This document shows positions 13,964-19,417 of a DNA stretch of 19,417 nt, piece by piece. The first letter of the stretch is position 1, and every line of letters starts with the position of its first letter. The notes below the pieces were generated by a model, which was not told the DNA's origin, did not search any database, and saw only the letters and a list, made by a program, of their open reading frames with translations. Made by a program: the position numbers and the translations under genes. The DNA lies in NCBI GenBank assembly GCA_016201805.1, contig JACQCB010000124.1, forward strand, positions 1 to 19,417, given 5' to 3'. Source of the stretch: Nitrospirota bacterium. GTDB lineage: Bacteria > Nitrospirota > Nitrospiria > Nitrospirales > Nitrospiraceae.

Positions 13964-15217
13964 ATGCGCAAGCGCATTCCGCTCAAAAACCTTACCGTCG
14001 GCATGTATCTCATAGGGTTGGATAAGTCCTGGTTGGAAACGCCGTTTTTACGGCATCGTATGTTGCTGACCAAGGATACTCAGATTGAGAAGCTCAAAAC
14101 CTGCGGTGTCCAGTATGTCGAGATCGACACGGAGAAAGGGCTGGATGTGGGGCGGGCGGATGAGGGGACTCCATCGGCAGCACGGCCTGAGCCGAACGGC
14201 CAGGCCGATCGAAGGCCGCCGATAGAAGCACCCGCCGAGCCGCCGCCTCCTGCGAGGGTGCCGTTCGAGGAGGAATTGGAGGTCGCACGCAAGGTCTACT
14301 TCGACGCCAAAAACATCGTCGAGTCGGCCATGCACGAGGTGCGAATGGGGCGCGAGATCAACACGGAAGCGGCTGCCAGGGTCGTCGATGGAATGGTGGA
14401 TAGCGTGTTGCGCAACGTGGATGCTCTGGCCAGCCTCTCTCGCCTGAAAAGTTTCGATGAGTATACCTTCTTTCACTCCGTCAATACGGCGGTCCTGGCG
14501 CTGGGCTTGGGACGGAATCTGGAGATGGACCGGAAGACCTTGCACTGTCTTGGCATGGGGGTTCTGCTGCACGACATCGGCAAGACGAAGATTCCGATTG
14601 ACCTGTTGAACAAGCCGGCGCGGTACACGCCCGACGAGTTTGAAATGGTCAAGCAGCATGCCCTCCGGGGAGCGGAGATTTTGACGGCCACGGACGGTCT
14701 TCTGGAGGAGGCCGTCTGGCCTGCGCTGCAACACCACGAGCGAATGGACGGAACCGGCTACCCGTACGGGCGTAAGGAGAGTGAGCTGACTCTGTTCGGG
14801 CGGCTCAGCAGCGTGGTGGATATTTACGACGCGGTCACCAGCGACCGCGTGTATCACAAGGCGATGACGTCCCATGCGGCGCTTCAGATGCTCTACGACC
14901 TCGGTCAGAAGGGGCATTTGGACCCTCCATTGGTCGAACGATTCATCCACTGTATCGGCGTCTACCCCGTCGGGTCCTGCGTCCTGCTCGATACCGGAGA
15001 AACCGGCATCGTCTCGCAAATCTATCAGGAGCGTCCCTTGACTCCGAAGCTCCTCCTGATCCGTGATGCGAATGCCAAGCCGATCGCGCATCCGCTCCCC
15101 ATAGATCTGCTGGACGGGGCCGAGGCGAAGAAACGGACGATTGCTCAGGTACTCGATCCAGCCGCGCTGGGCATCAAGACCGATGAGTATTTAGGGGCTG
15201 AGCTTAAGGTGGGATAG
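13964..15217 (+). CDS. DUF3391 / HD-GYP domain c-di-GMP phosphodiesterase
   Basis: A 417-residue soluble protein. Residues 1-65 (RIPLKNLTVGMYLIGLDKSW, then TKDTQIEKLKTCGVQYVEID) are the DUF3391 domain that often precedes HD-GYP. A Pro/Ala-rich linker (65-100) and a helical segment lead to HD-GYP at about 160-335. Seen there are FHSVN (H171), LLHDIGKTKIP (H203, D204), HHERMDGTGYP (257-267) and VVDIYDAVTSDR. These are the metal-binding and GYP signatures, so c-di-GMP hydrolysis is likely. The last 80 residues hold a small C-terminal extension found in this subfamily. It may adjust c-di-GMP for motility. ATG 13964 has a modest AGGCG upstream. Preceded by a 223-base gap with a possible sigma-28-like site. 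Confidence 0.9.
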   Translation: MRKRIPLKNLTVGMYLIGLDKSWLETPFLRHRMLLTKDTQIEKLKTCGVQYVEIDTEKGLDVGRADEGTPSAARPEPNGQADRRPPIEAPAEPPPPARVPFEEELEVARKVYFDAKNIVESAMHEVRMGREINTEAAARVVDGMVDSVLRNVDALASLSRLKSFDEYTFFHSVNTAVLALGLGRNLEMDRKTLHCLGMGVLLHDIGKTKIPIDLLNKPARYTPDEFEMVKQHALRGAEILTATDGLLEEAVWPALQHHERMDGTGYPYGRKESELTLFGRLSSVVDIYDAVTSDRVYHKAMTSHAALQMLYDLGQKGHLDPPLVERFIHCIGVYPVGSCVLLDTGETGIVSQIYQERPLTPKLLLIRDANAKPIAHPLPIDLLDGAEAKKRTIAQVLDPAALGIKTDEYLGAELKVG

Positions 15218-15335
15218 AGTTGTTGCGGGACCAGAGCCGCATCAGGAGGACGGTGAGGACGCTTCGAGAGAGCTGCCTGTACCCGCCATGGGCCGGTTCC
15301 CCCTCTGTTTTTCACTGCCCCCTCTCTGATTAATC

Positions 15336-15363
15336 TCAAGTTTCCAAACTTTTTCGACGATAT
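15336..15363 (+). promoter_or_regulatory. sigma-28-like promoter for the methyltransferase/Maf-like gene
   Basis: TCAAGTTT (15336-15343), 12 bases, then GACGATAT (15356-15363), the same build as the sites before flgM, csrA and at the window end. It lies in the otherwise featureless 283-base gap 15218-15500 and would give a leader of about 130 bases. It puts the next two genes in the late flagellar class; that conclusion is inference from motif sharing. Confidence 0.7.
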
Positions 15364-15500
15364 CTTGAGTGGTCCTGTACACCGAGGTCGATTGGGCCGA
15401 GAGGGTTTGTGACGTCCTGCGACGTGAAGTCCGAAGCATCGACAGAAAGTCCGGTGCTACACTCAGAAGGTTGGTGTGTCATTACTGAGGGGAGATAGGA

Positions 15501-16964
15501 GTGCAGGTCGGGTGGTGTCTCATCTGTGGTTCGGGCACGCGACTGGAACTTGCCAGAAAGGCACAGGACCAGGCAATGGCCTACGTGACCGGGCAGGCCG
15601 AGGCCGCGGTCCGGTTCGTCGTGTGTTTGCAATGCGGCCATGCCTATCAAGACCCCATGCCGGATGCCGAGGACCTGCATCGACTCAGGGCCGAGGCAGG
15701 CCAAGGCGGATCGCTGTGGAGGCCGATCCCCGACGACGAATACGCGAGGAACCCGGCGGGCTCCCCTTGGTGTGATCGGGACTTAGGTCGGTGGCTGCTT
15801 GAAACTGTCGAGTCAACTCTGTGCCGACGGACCCTGCTGGCCATAGGCCGGGGCTTGGCCGACTGCCTGCATCCTTTCAAAGAGGGGGGGTGGGAGGTGA
15901 CGGAAGGCATCTCCTTGTCCGCCTGGTCCGGATTGTCGGGTCCGATGCCGGATCGACGATTTTCGTTGATCGTCTTGCTCCACACGATCGAGCATCTTCC
16001 GGACCCGATCCCGATGCTCCAGGCCCTGCGGGATCGCCTGGAAGACGACGGGGTCTTGTTCGTGGCGACCCCCAATCTGTTCAGCCCTCCTCCGGTGCGT
16101 CGATGTTTCGATGACTTCCTGTCCGGCGCCCAGGTCCGCTTGTATAGTCCCGGCACGTTGCAGACGGCGCTGGCACGGGCCGGGTTTCAAACCGATGCGG
16201 TCCGGGTCGTCGCGGGGGATTGCCGGATGGGCCTGATCGCACGGTCGTCCGATTCCGTGCCAGACCAGCCCGGCGATGATCCGCTGGCGATCCAGCGACT
16301 CTATCGGGTGCTGCAATGGCCAGGCTCGGCGGACGTGCTCGGATTGAACTTGGCCGCGTTGTCGGAGACCCAACCCTGGGTCATTCCGCCGCTCTGCCGA
16401 CAAGCGTTTCCTGATGAGATGGGGACTCGGCGCTACAGGGTCCGCAGGAGCAACGGTTGTCTGGTTGCCTTGGGCCTGCATCATGCCGACGGGCATGATG
16501 TTCCGATCATTCGTTGGGGCGAGCGGGATGGCCATCGCGCCATCCTCTCGGACCCGTTTCACCGGGAACAGGCCGAGAGCCATGCCACCATCGTCCAGTT
16601 GGGATTGGGGTCCGGTGAGCTTGCGACGGCTCTTGCCGAGCGGCTGCGCGCGTCGCAGCATCTTATCATCTGGGAAGCGGACCCGGCCCTGGCCAAGGCG
16701 ATCTTGGAAGTCGTCGACCTGAGTTCCTTGTGGCTATCGACTCAAGTGAGCCTGCTGTTCGGTTCACATCCCTACTTGTCGCAGGATCAACAGCAACGGT
16801 TGAAGCAGCCGAGCCTGCTCTATATCACCAGTTCGGCCCGGTGCTGGAATATCTGGACCTATCGGCATATGATCGGGACCTTGACCCCGTCCGGTCTGAC
16901 CGCCGATGGGCCGCAGTTCGGGCGTCCGGTTCAGGCCGAAGTCGGTGAGGGGGCGTTCCTGTGA
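15501..16964 (+). CDS. Zn-ribbon / methyltransferase-like / Maf-N-like protein, possible flagellar modification factor
   Basis: 487 residues. The N-terminus has paired cysteines C6-x2-C9 and C42-x2-C45, a zinc ribbon typical before class I methyltransferases. Residues about 108-250 resemble a type 11/12 SAM methyltransferase: FSLIVLLHTIEHLPDPIPMLQALRDRLEDDGVLFVATPN is the motif after the SAM pocket, but motif I reads LLAIGRGLAD, lacking the usual acidic residue, so activity is doubtful. Residues about 363-420 (TIVQLGLGSGELATAL, then HLIIWEADPALAKAIL, then DLSSLWL) match the N-terminal Rossmann part of Maf (DUF115) motility-accessory glycosyltransferases; the Maf catalytic domain itself is missing. 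The GTG start at 15501 is set by GGAGATAGGA and by the zinc ribbon. A G7 tract (15884-15890) lies in the methyltransferase part. A role in flagellin modification is inferred from Maf similarity, location and promoter. Confidence 0.65.
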   Translation: MQVGWCLICGSGTRLELARKAQDQAMAYVTGQAEAAVRFVVCLQCGHAYQDPMPDAEDLHRLRAEAGQGGSLWRPIPDDEYARNPAGSPWCDRDLGRWLLETVESTLCRRTLLAIGRGLADCLHPFKEGGWEVTEGISLSAWSGLSGPMPDRRFSLIVLLHTIEHLPDPIPMLQALRDRLEDDGVLFVATPNLFSPPPVRRCFDDFLSGAQVRLYSPGTLQTALARAGFQTDAVRVVAGDCRMGLIARSSDSVPDQPGDDPLAIQRLYRVLQWPGSADVLGLNLAALSETQPWVIPPLCRQAFPDEMGTRRYRVRRSNGCLVALGLHHADGHDVPIIRWGERDGHRAILSDPFHREQAESHATIVQLGLGSGELATALAERLRASQHLIIWEADPALAKAILEVVDLSSLWLSTQVSLLFGSHPYLSQDQQQRLKQPSLLYITSSARCWNIWTYRHMIGTLTPSGLTADGPQFGRPVQAEVGEGAFL

Positions 16965-16982
16965 CGACGCCGTCACATCCGG

Positions 16983-16999
16983 GCGGCCGACGAGGCCGC
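16983..16999 (+). other. Short hairpin between the Maf-like gene and the fusion gene
   Basis: GCGGCC (16983-16988) and GGCCGC (16994-16999) form a perfect 6-bp stem with a 5-base loop in the 75-base gap. No T-run follows, so read-through is expected and the two genes are probably one transcript. Confidence 0.35.
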
Positions 17000-17039
17000 G
17001 TGCCCCTGCCGATTGTCGGGCTATCATGGAAGGCTGCCC

Positions 17040-19109
17040 ATGGCCCCTCTTGACGCCCCTCACATATTGGTTGCGAGCGCCCAGGCCCAGGAAGTGAAAC
17101 TCATCACGATGAGCCTGCGGGCGTTCTATGCCGACTGTCGAGTGGAAGCCGTGTATTCGGCGGAGGAGTTGCAACAGTGGGTCTCGCAGCAGGCATGGGA
17201 CATCATTTTGCTGGATGCCCAACTTCTCGGCGCGAGCGGGCTCGATCTGCTCCAAACACTCAGGAGGCAAACGCCCCGGTCGGCCATTGTGGTCGTGGCC
17301 GGACGCCACGATTCCTCCGAAAGGACGGAGGCGCTTCAGTTGGGCGCGGACTATTATCTGTCCAAACAGGCCCCCGCATTTCAGACGGAATTGCCGATCG
17401 TCGTACAGCAAGTGCTGGAGACACGTGAACTGCGCCAACGGATGGACTCGGCCGAACGGTACCTGCATTTGATCGAGACCATGGCGGAGGTGCTCTATGA
17501 ATTGGACAGTGAGGGGCGGTTCCAGCGCGTCAACCAGGCCGTGGGCACCCTTCTTGGGTATGACCCGCAAGAGTTGGTCGGGCAGCACTACGCGACACTG
17601 TTGCGTCCGGAGGACCGGGAGCAGGCCAGGTACCGCTTCAATGAACGACGTATCGGCGCCAGGGCGACCAGGCGTTTCGGTCTCCAGCTTGTGCCCAAGT
17701 CCGATCCGGCTGCCCCGCGTAGGGAGGCGGATGTCGAACTCAGCGCGATGGGGCTGTACGACCAGGCGAGACGGTTTCTGGGCACGATCGGGACCGTGCG
17801 GAACCTCAATGGGCACAAGCAGGAACAGGAACGACTGAGGCAGCTTGAAGCACTGAACACGACGCTGACCTCTGTCTTGAGCGAGGCCGAGCGTTGCTTG
17901 AAGCAAGGCCGTGATCTCCTGCAGGAGTATGCACGGCAGGACCAGGCACAGCCGGTTGCGGAAACACCGCCGGCTGTCGAGGCCAGGGCCCCGGCTCTGA
18001 AGACCACCGGGGCATCCATTCAGGACTGTCTGTCGAAGCAACTTGATGCCCAGGCCTTGGAGATGCGGGGGATGGCGGGGATCCTCTGCGAAACCTCTTT
18101 GAACTCCGCCAAAGGTTCCTCGCTCTGGAATGTTGCGTTGCAGATTCTGGGGATCGAGGCGCGCTACCACCTGTTCGATGTGGAGCCGGAGAAGCTGGAG
18201 ACCTTTCTCGACGCTGCTCGCCGGGATGACCGCCTCAAGGGGTTTACCGTGGGGGTCCCGTATAAGAAGCGTGTGGTCGCATTGCTGGATGAACTGGGTC
18301 CCTCGGCCCGTCGCATCGGTTCCGTGAATACGGTGGTCCGCACGAGAGAGGGTCGGCTGATCGGGTCGAACACGGAGGGATCCGGGGCCCTGGCCGGTCT
18401 GACCACCGGATTTCCGGACGAAGAGGGGCCGTTTCTCGATCAATTGAACGGGCTAGATGTGTTGCTGATCGGGGCCGGTTGTGCCGGTCACGCGTTGGCC
18501 TGGTCCCTCTCCGAAGCGATCGGGCGAGGCCGGCTCTATCTGGCCAATCGTTCGCGAAATCCTGTCGAGCGGCTCTGTCGGGACCTAAACGCCGTCTATC
18601 CGTCGGTCGCCTGGATCGATGAAGCGGCCATCGAGACGGTGGCGCCCAGGGTCCATCTGATCGTCAACGCCACGCCCAAGGGACAGGCAGGATTTTTCAC
18701 GCAGGCCGACGGGTCGCGTGTGTCCCTGGAACCCTACTCGTCGCTGGCCACGGCGAACCCGGTCGGACTCCCTGCCGACATCGTCAACGGCATCATGCCC
18801 TACTATGAGCAATGGTACCGGGCCTCGCTGTCCGATATTCTGGCGAACATTGAGCGCTCATTGCGCATCCTGACCGCGGTCCCTTCCTCCGTCCGGATCG
18901 TGGACAGCATCTCTTCCCCTTCCGAGTCCGTCCTGCTCAGGCAGGCGCGACTTTCGGGCCATCGCGCGGTCAATGGAAAGGGCCTGGCGATCTGCCAAGC
19001 CGCAGATGCCTTCTTTCACCATATCTTCCGTGACGACCTCGAACAGGCCGGACGACTGACCTCTGAGACCTACCGCACGATCATCGCCTCGATGAGGGCT
19101 GCCTGGTGA
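17040..19109 (+). CDS. Receiver-PAS-shikimate dehydrogenase-like (AroE-like) fusion protein
   Basis: A 689-residue soluble protein. Residues about 8-128 are a receiver domain with phosphoacceptor D59 (LLDAQLLGASGLD) and K109; the acidic pair that binds magnesium is replaced (LVASAQ). A PAS domain spans about 138-258 (LIETMAEVLYELDSEGRFQRVNQAVGTLLGYDPQEL), then a coiled coil (258-300) and a linker. Residues about 343-660 follow the shikimate dehydrogenase fold: GFTVGVPYKK with the catalytic-type lysine K409, IGSVNTVV (426-433), GSNTEGSG (442-449), the nucleotide loop LLIGAGCAGHA (476-485), NRS, VNATPKG, and a C-terminal LLRQARLSGHRAVNGKG...CQAADAFF. The usual Asp of NTDG is E446, and the substrate-binding SLSP region is altered (SLNSAKGSSLWN). 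An insertion of about 35 residues (588-622) precedes the last block. ATG 17040 has GGAAGG six bases upstream; TTG 17013 is less likely. True shikimate oxidation is doubtful; the substrate is unknown. Confidence 0.8.
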   Translation: MAPLDAPHILVASAQAQEVKLITMSLRAFYADCRVEAVYSAEELQQWVSQQAWDIILLDAQLLGASGLDLLQTLRRQTPRSAIVVVAGRHDSSERTEALQLGADYYLSKQAPAFQTELPIVVQQVLETRELRQRMDSAERYLHLIETMAEVLYELDSEGRFQRVNQAVGTLLGYDPQELVGQHYATLLRPEDREQARYRFNERRIGARATRRFGLQLVPKSDPAAPRREADVELSAMGLYDQARRFLGTIGTVRNLNGHKQEQERLRQLEALNTTLTSVLSEAERCLKQGRDLLQEYARQDQAQPVAETPPAVEARAPALKTTGASIQDCLSKQLDAQALEMRGMAGILCETSLNSAKGSSLWNVALQILGIEARYHLFDVEPEKLETFLDAARRDDRLKGFTVGVPYKKRVVALLDELGPSARRIGSVNTVVRTREGRLIGSNTEGSGALAGLTTGFPDEEGPFLDQLNGLDVLLIGAGCAGHALAWSLSEAIGRGRLYLANRSRNPVERLCRDLNAVYPSVAWIDEAAIETVAPRVHLIVNATPKGQAGFFTQADGSRVSLEPYSSLATANPVGLPADIVNGIMPYYEQWYRASLSDILANIERSLRILTAVPSSVRIVDSISSPSESVLLRQARLSGHRAVNGKGLAICQAADAFFHHIFRDDLEQAGRLTSETYRTIIASMRAAW

Positions 19110-19380
19110 CCGCTGTCCCGATCCACAGCATTCTCGCAGCGGCCTAATTCCACCTCGAAACTCCTTCTCATAACGGGCTATTGAATGGCTCGGCCTGTTG
19201 CCGGACTCGCCGGGTAAGAGCTGTGTGCCGCCGGGAAAATATTGCCCAGTGGCCCGTCCTTCGCATCTTTGTCTCCCGTGACCATGACCAGTTTCCCCAA
19301 GCCCAGCCAGCGTCGCGTCGCTGAATCCGATCATGGCATCGGATTTGTATGATGTGTGGCTTCGGCGCGACATCCCGCGC
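19110..19380. other. Non-coding stretch after the fusion gene, with a dyad
   Basis: No credible gene is seen here. A minus-strand open frame crosses it but runs back into the fusion gene and has no recognisable protein. The clearest structure is AATCCGAT (19324-19331) and ATCGGATT (19338-19345), a perfect 8-bp inverted repeat with a 6-base loop. It has only a short T-run after it, so it could be a weak terminator for the upstream unit or an operator for the promoter that follows about 35 bases on. Confidence 0.5.
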
Positions 19381-19408
19381 TCAAGTTTCCGGCCGATCGT
19401 GACGATAG
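19381..19408 (+). promoter_or_regulatory. sigma-28-like promoter at the window end
   Basis: TCAAGTTT (19381-19388), 12 bases, then GACGATAG (19401-19408). It is identical in both boxes and spacing to the csrA site, and the identity runs on two more bases after the -10 (AG). Pointing right, it should serve a late gene just outside the window; a flagellin gene is the natural candidate given csrA-fliW and the Maf-like gene nearby. Confidence 0.75.
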
Positions 19409-19417
19409 AGTGTCTAG

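Noticed and set aside
16764..18443. 559-residue open frame on the minus strand
   Set aside because: It lies antisense to the Maf-like and REC-PAS-AroE-like genes, is Arg/Gly/Pro-rich, and shows no recognisable domain; long antisense frames are expected in high-GC DNA.
18858..19373. 171-residue minus-strand frame covering the gap after the fusion gene
   Set aside because: Half of it overlaps the fusion gene antisense, the composition is shadow-like, and no domain is visible.

Overview
The window reads as part of a flagellar gene cluster from a high-GC bacterium, most likely a Nitrospira-type member of the Nitrospirota. That assignment rests on gene content, gene order and protein style, not on a database search. 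The gene order is flgF, flgG, flgA, flgH, flgI, flgJ, flgM, flgN, flgK, flgL, csrA, fliW, all on the + strand. An HD-GYP cyclic-di-GMP phosphodiesterase gene lies on each side of this block: a divergent GGDEF-like/REC/HD-GYP gene at the left end, and a DUF3391/HD-GYP gene after fliW.

Layout. 181-2082 (-) is the GGDEF-like/REC/HD-GYP regulator. 2083-2321 is the divergent control region, with a very good sigma-54 promoter just before flgF. 2322-7528 holds the rod, L-ring and P-ring genes (flgFGAHIJ). 7532-12928 holds the anti-sigma factor flgM, the chaperone flgN and the hook-filament junction genes flgK and flgL. 13009-13740 holds csrA and fliW. 13964-15217 is the second HD-GYP gene. 15501-16964 encodes a Zn-ribbon/methyltransferase-like/Maf-N-like protein. 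17040-19109 encodes a REC-PAS-AroE-like (shikimate dehydrogenase-like) fusion. 19110-19417 has no gene but ends in a promoter.

Regulation visible in the DNA. Four sites share one architecture, CTCAAGTTT, then 12 bases, then G(C/A)CGATA(A/G/T). They resemble the sigma-28 (FliA) promoter consensus. They lie before flgM (inside flgJ), before csrA, before the methyltransferase/Maf-like gene, and at the last bases of the window, where a late gene such as flagellin would be expected just outside. Together with the sigma-54 site this suggests a two-step hierarchy: sigma-54 drives the rod and ring genes, then sigma-28 drives flgM-flgN-flgK-flgL, csrA-fliW and the two unusual distal genes.

Points of special interest. 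(1) The REC-PAS-AroE-like fusion and its Maf-like/methyltransferase neighbour lie behind a sigma-28-like promoter and may be an undescribed flagellar signalling or modification module. (2) flgI is split by a one-base excess in a G9 tract. (3) FlgL is about 819 residues, greatly enlarged by repeated modules also present in FlgK. (4) Three gaps between early flagellar genes carry imperfect inverted repeats, two of them built from heptamers, and one appears to be read into the FlgH N-terminus.
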